From Chitinophaga niastensis (GTDB lineage Bacteria; Bacteroidota; Bacteroidia; Chitinophagales; Chitinophagaceae), in contig NZ_PYAW01000002.1 in assembly GCF_003014755.1 (NCBI RefSeq), forward strand, positions 806,001 to 870,000: a stretch of 64,000 nucleotides of DNA, written 5' to 3'. The notes beneath the pieces are model-generated. The model made no database searches, was not told the DNA's origin, and worked only from the letters and a program-made list of their open reading frames with translations. Positions 34,823 through 43,443 of this stretch are shown here, piece by piece. The stretch's first letter is position 1, and each line of letters begins with the position of its first letter. The translations under genes were made by a program, and so were the position numbers.

Positions 34823-35365
34823 ATGAATCATTCTTCAGACATACAATTGGTTCAGCGATTAAAAGAAGGTGATGCCACAGCATACGATGCTTTGTTTATG
34901 AAGTATCATAAGCTGCTTTGCCTGAATGCTTATTGGTTCCTGCGCAACGAGCCGGAAGCAAATGATCTTGTGCAAACATTCTTCCTGGATATCTGGGATA
35001 AAAAACTATACTTGCATTTTAATGGAGATATCAAAGGATACCTGCACCAGGCTATTAAAAACCGTTGTTTGACTCAAATCAAAAAACAAAAGATGGAACG
35101 GGAAAATAAAGAGGCATTTACCCAATTGCAGGAAGATACCTGTATGGCTAACCCGGAAACATCACCAGATTATTACAAGCAATTACTTTCTACCTTAAAT
35201 GATATGGCTACACAAAAAAGATCAGCCATACAAATGGTATATATACAGGGCAAACGATACCAGGAAGCGGCAGATGAAATGGGCATCAGTATCAATTCTT
35301 TCAAAACCCATCTGAAAAGGGGCTTGAAGGTATTACGGCATGCCATCAGTAATAAAGGGTATTAA
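34823..35365 (+). CDS. ECF-family RNA polymerase sigma factor
   Basis: The 180-residue sigma factor has region 2 (about 10-85; EANDLVQTFFLDIWD is the core-binding part) and region 4 (about 120-178; RYQEAADEMGISINSFKTHL is the -35-type helix-turn-helix). It lacks region 3 and is the Bacteroidota type that is released by a FecR anti-sigma factor when a SusC-like transducer binds substrate. The FecR gene follows (28 nt between the sigma stop and the chosen FecR start), then SusC. It is expected to activate the SusC operon at 36.7 kb. Confidence 0.92.
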   Translation: MNHSSDIQLVQRLKEGDATAYDALFMKYHKLLCLNAYWFLRNEPEANDLVQTFFLDIWDKKLYLHFNGDIKGYLHQAIKNRCLTQIKKQKMERENKEAFTQLQEDTCMANPETSPDYYKQLLSTLNDMATQKRSAIQMVYIQGKRYQEAADEMGISINSFKTHLKRGLKVLRHAISNKGY

Positions 35366-35393
35366 AATAGTTAATGGGCTACGGCAGCACAAC

Positions 35394-36533
35394 ATGGAAA
35401 CGTTAAAAGAGAAAATATTTGAATTATATATAGAACGTTTGTCAGGGAATCTCTCGGCAGAAGAGGAAGGGTATGTGCAGCAGATGCTGGAGCAGGATGC
35501 AGCCTTTAAAGCACAATGGCTTTCACTGGAGCAGGACGCAAAAACATTACATGTTAAGGATTACCTGGACAGCATCAATTCTGAAACAGCGCTCAATACA
35601 ATAAAAGAAGGAAGAGAACGAAATGCACGGAACAGGGTAGTGATGATGAAAAAGGCCCTGGCTGCGGCTGCAGTACTATTAATCATTACCACCGGAAGTT
35701 ATGTATTCTTTTTTCGTACGGCAACACCTGCTACAAAGTTTACCGCAGCTGCTTTACAAAAAAACAAACAGCCGGTGCGGCTCCTGCTCAGTCATGGCGA
35801 GACTGTTGAACTGAACAAAGACAGCAGCGCAAAAACAATCAATCTGCACAACGCCACGCTGACAGCCAGCAATGGTGCTTTACAATATACTTCAGCAGAT
35901 ACCATGCAGAATACGTTAGAAGTACCTGCGGGGGAAAACTATAAATTAACTTTATCGGACGGTACAGAAGTATGGCTGAATGCCGCTACACAACTGCGTT
36001 TCCCTTTCCATTTCGGGGTGGCTGCCAGGGAAGTATATGTAGAAGGGGAAGCTTATTTTAAAGTAGCGAAGGATGCGCAACATCCTTTTACTGTGCATAC
36101 CACGCTTACCAGTGTGCAGGTATTGGGCACCTCTTTTAATATCAATACTTACCACACCGGCACTGTACAAACGGCGCTGGTAGAAGGAAGTGTAGTTACT
36201 ATGGGCAAACATGGCGAAAAAGAAGCACTTCGCCCCGGATACAAGGCAGACTACGAGGCGGCGCAAGGATTCACTACCAATCATTTTGATGAAGAGGATG
36301 TATTATCCTGGCGTAATGGCGTGTACTATTATCATAAAATGTCACTAACAGCATTGATAGAAGAAGCTTCCCGTTTTTACGGTGTCCGCTTTGTGCTGGA
36401 TAAAGATAAATTTGCCGGCAGATTCGTTACCGGATTAATGGACAGAAACAGGTTGAACGACTTTTTATCTGATCTTAAAACCACTGCCCACATTGAATAT
36501 CAGTTATCTGGTCATGAGATAACGCTAAAATAA
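35394..36533 (+). CDS. FecR-family anti-sigma factor
   Basis: The 379-residue inner-membrane protein starts at the ATG at 35394 (METLKEKIF); an upstream in-frame ATG would overlap the sigma gene. The cytosolic N-terminal sigma-binding part (about 1-80) is followed by one membrane helix (KKALAAAAVLLIITTGSYVFF). The periplasmic FecR domain (LEVPAGENYKLTL, DGTEVWLNAAT, VEGEAYFKVAKD) is near 180-280, with a C-terminal DUF4974 domain (about 310-378) that contacts the SusC STN domain. A palindromic repeat starts at its stop codon and separates it from SusC. Confidence 0.92.
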   Translation: METLKEKIFELYIERLSGNLSAEEEGYVQQMLEQDAAFKAQWLSLEQDAKTLHVKDYLDSINSETALNTIKEGRERNARNRVVMMKKALAAAAVLLIITTGSYVFFFRTATPATKFTAAALQKNKQPVRLLLSHGETVELNKDSSAKTINLHNATLTASNGALQYTSADTMQNTLEVPAGENYKLTLSDGTEVWLNAATQLRFPFHFGVAAREVYVEGEAYFKVAKDAQHPFTVHTTLTSVQVLGTSFNINTYHTGTVQTALVEGSVVTMGKHGEKEALRPGYKADYEAAQGFTTNHFDEEDVLSWRNGVYYYHKMSLTALIEEASRFYGVRFVLDKDKFAGRFVTGLMDRNRLNDFLSDLKTTAHIEYQLSGHEITLK

Positions 36534-36613
36534 ATAATTACGAATTACGAATTGCGAATTACGGTTAGGAGCGAAGATCGCGCTGGCCTGTAATTCGCAA
36601 TTCGTAATTATTT
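36532..36613. repeat. Palindromic repeat element, copy A
   Basis: Perfect 20-nt arms at 36543-36562 and 36590-36609 enclose GGTTAGGAGCGAAGATCGCG and 7 more bases. The symmetry continues outwards after an extra 7-mer ACGAATT present only in the left arm. It begins at the FecR stop codon and ends about 130 nt before SusC. It is closely related to the element at 58604-58680, with 22 nt of left arm identical and the same extra 7-mer. Confidence 0.88.
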
Positions 36614-36741
36614 TATGCGGGTCTGAAAAAAAACTTCACTCCACTTGTCACCCGTTTTTATAAAAGCGATGTAGTTATGTTGAAAAGCATTTGTGAATGC
36701 CATTTGCTGTACAATCATTTTAACTTGTAAACAATTCCCGA

Positions 36742-39700
36742 ATGAGAAAAAGTATACGCCACTGCCAACTGGCTATGCGAAGAGTGGTACGCTTACTTGT
36801 GCTATGCAGCCTTGTATGTACTTCATTTTTCACTGTGCAGGCACAAACGCCGGAGCCCTCGTTACAATCAATTGTAACCGTAACAGGAAATGATGTATCG
36901 CTGCTGCAGATTTTCAGGGCTATCAAAAAACAGACTGGTCTTACACTGGTTTACAGCAACCAGTTGCTGAACGACGGGGAAAAAGTGACGCTCAACTTTC
37001 AACAAACAAAACTGGACGATGTATTGGCTTTTATTTTTAAGAATAAAAATATCAGCTACGTGATACAACGTAACCGTATTGTATTGGACAAAAAGGAAGC
37101 AGTACATGAATCTGCTACTTCTATTGCACCGGCTGAAAAAAAGGTGGATTGGCTGATCAGGGGCCTGGTAATGGATGCCGATGGTAATCCTTTACCTGGC
37201 GCCACTATTGCAGTCAAAGACACAAAGAAAGGTACTGTTACAGATGTGATGGGTGTTTTTTCTATCAATGCCAATAAGGATGATATCCTGAAAGTAGGGA
37301 TGATGGGAATGAATACCGAGGAAATAAAGGTGGTGAATCAGAAAACACTGAAGGTGAGCTTAACTGCAAAAGTAGATAAGCTCAATGAAGTAGTGGTAGT
37401 AGGATTTGGCAGTCAGAAGAAAATAACGGTAACAGGTGCGGTGTCCACAGTGAATATGGCAGATATGCAAACACCGGTACGCAGTTTAACCAATGCACTG
37501 GTAGGTAAGGTAGCCGGCGTAATATCTATGCAAAGCGGCGGCGGTGAGCCGGGTTATGATAACCCGAATTTCACCATCCGTGGTATTGGTACTTTTACGG
37601 GTAGTGCTTCTCCGCTGATTATTGTGGACGGTGTACAACGGGATGATGTAAACAGCTCTTTTGGCGGTGCTTTTAATAATATAGATCCGGAAGATATTCA
37701 AAGCATCTCCCTGTTGAAAGATGCCTCTGCTACAGCTGTGTATGGCGCAAAAGGCGCTAACGGTGTGTTGATCATTACTACCAGGAAGGGCGTGGCTGGT
37801 AAGCCAAAAGTATCTGCCAAAGCAGAAACAGGTTTCAGTGGTTTAACCAAGCTGCCCCAGATGCTGGATGGTGTTAATTATATGAAATTATATAATGAAG
37901 CACAGGTGAATATGGGGAATCAACCGGTATACTCCGATGAAACAATCAGGAAAACTGCCAGTGGATTAGACCCTTATCTGTATCCGAATGTAAACTGGAT
38001 CAAGACTATTTATAAAGACTGGGCAGCTATGGCAAATGCCAATGTAAATGTAAGCGGTGGTGGAGAAGCTATGCGCTATTACGTGTCTATGTCGTTTTAT
38101 AATCAGGACGGACAATACAAGGTGTCTGACATCAAATACAATCCCAATCTTAATTTCAAAAGATATGATTTCAGGAGTAATGTAGATCTGAATATCACCA
38201 AAACAACATTGCTTTCCCTCAATCTGGCTTCTATGCTGGTAAACAGTCGTTTTCCAGGCAACTCTGCCAAAAATATCTGGTACGCTACCTATGGTACCAA
38301 CCCTATTTCTTTTCCCGTTTCATATCCTGATGGTAAATGGGCTGGTCCGGTAAATAATGGCGGCTCCAATCCTTTTAACCTGGTACAGAATGCAGGTTAC
38401 AGCACAGAGTTTAAGCCATCTATTCAATCTGTATTATCCCTGAATCAGAAATTGGATGCGTTTACAGAAGGACTGAGTGCCACCGCCCGTTTTTCTTTTG
38501 ATACATATGGCGAATTTGATAACAGCAGGAAGGGTGATAATGATCTCTGGTATGCTCCGGCCAGAAATGAAAATGGCAGCCTGTTGTATAACCAGACAAG
38601 GACCGGTGGTACCTATCTGAACTATGGCTCTTCTTCTTCAGGAGAACGTATGATGTACCTGGAAGGTAACCTGAGTTATGATCGCAGCTTTGGTAAACAT
38701 AACTTCGGAGGTTTGCTGGTAGGTAGTATAAGAAACAGACTATATGGCTCTGCCGGCGATCTGAAACATTCTATTCCCTATCGCAGTCAAAGTGGTGCAG
38801 CCAGGGCTACTTATTCCTACATGGATAAATATCTCGCTGAAATAAATATGGGAGCTACCGGATCTGAAAATTTTGATAAGGGCAAAAGATGGGGTTACTT
38901 TCCTGCAGGATCTGTAGGTTGGGTAATTTCCAAAGAGGATTTCTTTCAGCCACTGGCGCATGTTTTCAATCTCCTGAAGATCAGGGGCTCCTATGGTATG
39001 ACAGGTAATGACCTGATTGGCGGCAACGACAGGTTTGGATATCTTACTTATTATTCAACAGGTGCTAGCGGCGTTTCTTTCGGTAGTTCCGGTACGCCTA
39101 ACTATATCCCGGGAATTGCAACAGAAGTAATTGGTACGGAAAATTTAACCTGGGAAAAATCAACCAAAACAGATATCGGCCTGGAAGTAGGCCTCTGGAA
39201 TAAACTGAGCCTGGTAGTAGATGCCTTTCAGGATAAAAGAAGTGCCATCCTGGTGCCGCGCAGATCTATTTCGCCTATCGGCGGATATGCCTCTACAAGC
39301 ATTTATGGCAACATAGGAAATATGATTAATAAAGGTATCGACGCAAGTCTTGAATATACAGATCACATAGGAAAAGACATTACAATTCGTTTATTCGGTA
39401 ACGTTACCTATGCCAGAAATAAAATCCTTTACGCAGATAACCCTATAGCAATTTATGCTTACCAGCAACAGGAAGGACACAAGTTTGGTGAGTTCTACGG
39501 CTACCAAAGCCTGGGGCTGTTCACCAGCCAGGCCGATGTGGAAAAAAGCCCTACGCAATCCAGAATAATTTATCCCGGTGATGTGAAGTATGCGGATTTA
39601 AACCATGATGGAAAAATAGATGGCAGTGATCAGACCTATCTTGGAAAATCCAGCTTCCCTGCATGGTCATATGGTTTTGGTTTTAACCTGGGATATAAAA

Positions 39701-40182
39701 AATTTGAGCTCTCCGCAATTTTTGCAGGTGTGGCAGATGTAGGTATTATGGCCAATGGTACAGATGTAGCCGTGGATGGCGCAGGTGCACCAGGTGTAGG
39801 TATTGTTCCCTTTGCAGGTATGGGACAGTATCCTGCCAGTGTGATCGATGATATTATGAACAGGTGGACACCTGAACACCCGAATCAGAATGTACACTAC
39901 CCAAGAATTACGGTGGCTAATACAGGTGATAATAACTATGTGAACAGCAGCTGGTGGATAAGAGATGGTAGTTTTATGCGGCTGAAACAGGCTACCCTAA
40001 GTTATTCCTTCATCACACCAGGTATGAAACGGAAGGGTGTCAGCAGCCTGCAGGTATACACCTCTACCACCAACATGCTCACCTTCTCGAAGTTTAAATT
40101 ATGGGATCCCGAATTAGGTAATAATTCGGCTAAGTATCCATATCCAAAAACAGTCACCCTGGGTGTAAGAGCGCAATTTTAA
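36742..40182 (+). CDS. SusC/RagA-family TonB-dependent outer-membrane transporter with STN signalling domain
   Basis: This 1146-residue transporter imports oligosaccharides or similar ligands with its SusD partner. A signal peptide (about 1-36) precedes an STN domain (about 50-115; SLLQIFRAIKKQTGLTLVYS) for signalling to FecR. A carboxypeptidase-like domain follows (about 132-215; DADGNPLPGATI), then a TonB box LNEVVVVGFG, a plug (IRGIGTF, LIIVDGVQRDD, LLKDASATAVYGAKGANGVLIITT) and a long barrel ending in Phe. The STN domain agrees with control by the adjacent sigma/FecR pair. A SusD gene follows by 22 nt. Confidence 0.95.
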   Translation: MRKSIRHCQLAMRRVVRLLVLCSLVCTSFFTVQAQTPEPSLQSIVTVTGNDVSLLQIFRAIKKQTGLTLVYSNQLLNDGEKVTLNFQQTKLDDVLAFIFKNKNISYVIQRNRIVLDKKEAVHESATSIAPAEKKVDWLIRGLVMDADGNPLPGATIAVKDTKKGTVTDVMGVFSINANKDDILKVGMMGMNTEEIKVVNQKTLKVSLTAKVDKLNEVVVVGFGSQKKITVTGAVSTVNMADMQTPVRSLTNALVGKVAGVISMQSGGGEPGYDNPNFTIRGIGTFTGSASPLIIVDGVQRDDVNSSFGGAFNNIDPEDIQSISLLKDASATAVYGAKGANGVLIITTRKGVAGKPKVSAKAETGFSGLTKLPQMLDGVNYMKLYNEAQVNMGNQPVYSDETIRKTASGLDPYLYPNVNWIKTIYKDWAAMANANVNVSGGGEAMRYYVSMSFYNQDGQYKVSDIKYNPNLNFKRYDFRSNVDLNITKTTLLSLNLASMLVNSRFPGNSAKNIWYATYGTNPISFPVSYPDGKWAGPVNNGGSNPFNLVQNAGYSTEFKPSIQSVLSLNQKLDAFTEGLSATARFSFDTYGEFDNSRKGDNDLWYAPARNENGSLLYNQTRTGGTYLNYGSSSSGERMMYLEGNLSYDRSFGKHNFGGLLVGSIRNRLYGSAGDLKHSIPYRSQSGAARATYSYMDKYLAEINMGATGSENFDKGKRWGYFPAGSVGWVISKEDFFQPLAHVFNLLKIRGSYGMTGNDLIGGNDRFGYLTYYSTGASGVSFGSSGTPNYIPGIATEVIGTENLTWEKSTKTDIGLEVGLWNKLSLVVDAFQDKRSAILVPRRSISPIGGYASTSIYGNIGNMINKGIDASLEYTDHIGKDITIRLFGNVTYARNKILYADNPIAIYAYQQQEGHKFGEFYGYQSLGLFTSQADVEKSPTQSRIIYPGDVKYADLNHDGKIDGSDQTYLGKSSFPAWSYGFGFNLGYKKFELSAIFAGVADVGIMANGTDVAVDGAGAPGVGIVPFAGMGQYPASVIDDIMNRWTPEHPNQNVHYPRITVANTGDNNYVNSSWWIRDGSFMRLKQATLSYSFITPGMKRKGVSSLQVYTSTTNMLTFSKFKLWDPELGNNSAKYPYPKTVTLGVRAQF

Positions 40183-40204
40183 TCAAGACAAAAATGATCA
40201 TGTT

Positions 40205-42040
40205 ATGACCAGATATAAATACCTGTTACTTTTTTTTATTGGTATTGTTTCCATTACGCTGGTATCCTGTAGTAAATACCTGGATAAAAAGCCCGACAAC
40301 CTTTTAACAGAAGACCAGATATGGCAAACAAGAGCTAACGCAGAAGGCTATCTGAGCAATATTTACAGCGCCAGACAGGGCGGAGGCGACTATGCCAATA
40401 TTGGTGCCTCTGATGAAATATCCGTTTCTATTCCTGGTACCTTTGTAAGATATATGGTGGGTGGCAACTGGAGCCCTTCTGATTGGTACTATTATAACTG
40501 GGGTGGTTATTATACCGCTATCAGGGAGTCTTATATTTTTGAACAGAATATAGACAAAGTACCGGCCGACCAATTAAGTGGAGAGCTGAAGACACAATAC
40601 AAATCGGAAAACCTTTTTCTGCGTGGCTATTTTTACTGGATGTTGTTAAGACAATATGGTCCTTTTGTAAAGGTAACCGGAACCATCAGCCAGAACGCAG
40701 ATTATAATAAATACCCGAGAGCACCTTTTGATACCTGCGTGGCATTTATCAATGAACTCATGGATAGGGCAGGAGCAGGATTGCCCTTTGTATGGAGTTC
40801 TTCCGGTAACAATGGCCGGGCTACCAGGGGCGCTTGCCTGGCAGTAAAGGAAAAGGTAGCTCAACTGGCTGCCAGCCCTTTATGGAATGGTAATCCTAAC
40901 TTCGCCGGTTTCAAAAATCAGGATGGAACTCCGCTGGCGCCTGCAGGTTATGACCAGCATAAATGGAAGATTGCAGCAGATGCAGCAAAAGCTATTATTG
41001 ACTCTAATCAGTATAAACTGTTTACCAACCTTGATAACGGTGGTGGAGCATTCGATCCTTATCTTTCTGTGCGCGATTTATTCCTCACTACCTGGAATAG
41101 CGAAATTATTCTGGCTACTATGAACTGGAGCCGCTGGGGTTACACCATATGCAGTACTCCTGGCCCGGCCGGTTATAATTTGTATAACGCCACACAAAAT
41201 GTGGTGGATGCTTTCAGCATGAAAAATGGCAAAACAATTGACGATCCTGCATCCCAATATGTGGAAACAGGATTTGCAGCATCCAATGGCGATAATTACT
41301 GGGAGCAGAAGAAAGGCGACTGGAACATGTACGCCAACCGTGAACCAAGGTTTTATGCTTATATCGGTTACAATGGTCGCCCGGTTGTACCTGCAGTGTC
41401 TGTAGATGATAAAAACTATTTTTCTTCCGACAACAATAAGGATGGCACCGGCAGACAGGAGCTTTATTATAGCGGAAAAGCCGGCATGAAAGGACAGGGA
41501 AGCAGTATTACCACCGGTTATCTGCCTACTAAAATGATCAGCCCGAGCGACAACCTCAGAAGCATGTCCAGCGGAGCTTACCGTTCTCCGTATATCCTTA
41601 TCCGTTATGCAGAAATATTAATGGATTATGTAGAAGCGTTAAATGAATATGATCCGGGAAATGCAAACATTGTTACTTATCTCAATATGGTAAGAACCCG
41701 TGCAGGCCTGCCTGGTATTGAAACCGTATATCCTGCCGCTGTAGGTAACCAGGACCTGATGAGAAAATACATACTGAGAGAAAGACAAGTAGAGTTTTGT
41801 TTTGAAAGTGATCGTTATTATACACTGATACGCCGGCTCCTGTTGGGCAAGCCCGAAAACCAGACGATATATGGTATGAATATAAATGCCAATGATAACG
41901 GACTTGGATTTTCTTTCACCGGCTTTTATCAAAGAACACTTTTTCAGAAAAGAATTTGGGATAATAAAATGTACCTGTTCCCTATTCAGCAGCTGGACCT
42001 GGAAAGAGACAGGGCATTAGTGCAGAACCCAGGCTGGTAA
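40205..42040 (+). CDS. SusD/RagB-family nutrient-binding lipoprotein
   Basis: The 611-residue surface lipoprotein (signal ending in VSC with Cys at about residue 22) forms the lid of the SusC channel. The start SKYLDKKPDNLLTEDQIW, the helical TPR-like core (LFLRGYFYWMLLRQYGPF) and the C-terminal YILIRYAEILMDYVEALNEY with the final ERDRALVQNPGW are family hallmarks. Ligand residues cannot be deduced. It lies directly after SusC and before two further lipoprotein genes in the same direction. Confidence 0.95.
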   Translation: MTRYKYLLLFFIGIVSITLVSCSKYLDKKPDNLLTEDQIWQTRANAEGYLSNIYSARQGGGDYANIGASDEISVSIPGTFVRYMVGGNWSPSDWYYYNWGGYYTAIRESYIFEQNIDKVPADQLSGELKTQYKSENLFLRGYFYWMLLRQYGPFVKVTGTISQNADYNKYPRAPFDTCVAFINELMDRAGAGLPFVWSSSGNNGRATRGACLAVKEKVAQLAASPLWNGNPNFAGFKNQDGTPLAPAGYDQHKWKIAADAAKAIIDSNQYKLFTNLDNGGGAFDPYLSVRDLFLTTWNSEIILATMNWSRWGYTICSTPGPAGYNLYNATQNVVDAFSMKNGKTIDDPASQYVETGFAASNGDNYWEQKKGDWNMYANREPRFYAYIGYNGRPVVPAVSVDDKNYFSSDNNKDGTGRQELYYSGKAGMKGQGSSITTGYLPTKMISPSDNLRSMSSGAYRSPYILIRYAEILMDYVEALNEYDPGNANIVTYLNMVRTRAGLPGIETVYPAAVGNQDLMRKYILRERQVEFCFESDRYYTLIRRLLLGKPENQTIYGMNINANDNGLGFSFTGFYQRTLFQKRIWDNKMYLFPIQQLDLERDRALVQNPGW

Positions 42041-42073
42041 TAATTTTTTTTATTCAATTCTTAACTAACTGCT

Positions 42074-43384
42074 ATGATCAGGCCACTGAATTCATATATA
42101 CTTACAGGTTGTCTTTTTATAACAACCGTATTTGCCGGTTGTAAAAAAGACAATGATTTAAAACATGCCGACGGTACGCCCGTTTTGATTTCGGATTTCA
42201 CACCCACAACTGGCGGCGGCACTACAGAAATATTGATCACGGGTGATAATTTTTCGACAGATACCACCAATATAAAAGTGACCATTAATGGTAAACGTTG
42301 CACTATTGTAGGCGCCAACACCAAACAGCTGATGGTGGTGGTGCCTAAAAGGTGCGGCTCTGGCAATCTTGTGGTAACAATAGGAAAGGACAGTGTGATC
42401 AGTAGCACTCCTTTCACCTATGTATTTACCAGAACAGTCAGCACACTGGCCGGAAATGGTACAGCGGGATTTTCAGATGGAAAAGGAACAGAAGCAATGT
42501 TTAATTTTAACGGGCAGGCCTGGTACAGAAGTATGGGTATTACCACCGATGATAAAGGGAATGTATTTGTTGCTGATCCGGGTAATGCCTGTATCCGTAA
42601 AATAGATAGTGCCGGTAATGTATCTGTCCTGGCAGGAAGCCCCGGTAACTCAGGGTATGCCGACGGAAAAGGTGCTGCTGCAAGATTCAGTCTCCCTTAT
42701 AGCGTAGCCACCGATGCGCAGGGCAATGTGTATTCAGTTGATCCGGGTAATTATGATATCCGCAAAATTACACCAGATGGAACAGCTACCACCATTGGTT
42801 TTGGTAAACAGTCACCCTGGAGTGTAGCGATAGATAGATCAACCGGCAATTTATATTATACCAGTTGTGATCCATCCGGTAATATTTATTTACTCAAAGA
42901 TGGAGTTCATACTGCTGTTATTTCGGGACTGGTTTATCCGGCAGGTATTGATTTTGACAAGACCGGTAATCTTTATGTATCAGGTAACGGCACACAAACG
43001 ATTACACAATTTAAGGCGGGCACCTGGGCGCCAACTGTTATTGCAGGTCAGGCCGGAACTGCAGGGTATCTCAACGGTGTTGGTACTGCCGCAAAATTTT
43101 CATACCCATGGGGGCTTGCTGTGGATAATGACGGCAATGTATACATAGCCGGTAATGGTACCTGGGACGGTAGCCCCAATAATGCTGATCAGAGTATCCG
43201 TATGGTCAGCGCCAATACCTGGAATGTTATAACCTATGCTGGTAGTGGTACAGCAGGATTTACAGATGGCATCGGTGAAGCTGCTGCTTTCAAAGGCCCT
43301 ACCGGTGTTACAGTAGACAAAAATGGTATTGTATATGTGATCGATAAAAACAATAACAGGATCAGGAAGATAGTTTCAGAATAA
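42074..43384 (+). CDS. TIG (IPT) plus NHL-repeat lipoprotein
   Basis: The 436-residue lipoprotein (signal ending FAGC, Cys at about 22) has an IPT/TIG immunoglobulin-like domain near 38-115 (ISDFTPTTGGGTTEILITGDNF). This is followed by about six NHL-type repeats forming a beta-propeller. Each repeat carries a variant of GxAxDxxGNVYVAD and NxxIRKI (for example FVADPGNACIRKI). Such proteins in SusC/D loci are taken to be surface glycan-binding or scaffold proteins. No catalytic motif is visible. The gene is 33 nt after SusD and ends at a strong terminator. Confidence 0.85.
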   Translation: MIRPLNSYILTGCLFITTVFAGCKKDNDLKHADGTPVLISDFTPTTGGGTTEILITGDNFSTDTTNIKVTINGKRCTIVGANTKQLMVVVPKRCGSGNLVVTIGKDSVISSTPFTYVFTRTVSTLAGNGTAGFSDGKGTEAMFNFNGQAWYRSMGITTDDKGNVFVADPGNACIRKIDSAGNVSVLAGSPGNSGYADGKGAAARFSLPYSVATDAQGNVYSVDPGNYDIRKITPDGTATTIGFGKQSPWSVAIDRSTGNLYYTSCDPSGNIYLLKDGVHTAVISGLVYPAGIDFDKTGNLYVSGNGTQTITQFKAGTWAPTVIAGQAGTAGYLNGVGTAAKFSYPWGLAVDNDGNVYIAGNGTWDGSPNNADQSIRMVSANTWNVITYAGSGTAGFTDGIGEAAAFKGPTGVTVDKNGIVYVIDKNNNRIRKIVSE

Positions 43385-43402
43385 ATCTATATGCAAACCC
43401 GG

Positions 43403-43439
43403 GGCAGCAGTACATTGTACTGCTGCCTTATATTTTTTT
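43403..43439 (+). terminator. Terminator between the NHL and beta-helix genes
   Basis: A perfect 11-bp stem GGCAGCAGTAC / GTACTGCTGCC with loop ATT (43403-43427) is followed by TTATATTTTTTT. It ends only a few bases before the ATG of the next gene, so the beta-helix gene depends on read-through or on a promoter hidden within this hairpin. Confidence 0.85.
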
Positions 43440-43443
43440 ATTT

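Noticed and set aside
35340..35393. A start of the FecR gene at 35340, overlapping the sigma factor gene.
   Set aside because: The extra 18 residues are not conserved in style, and METLKEKIF at 35394 is a typical FecR start.
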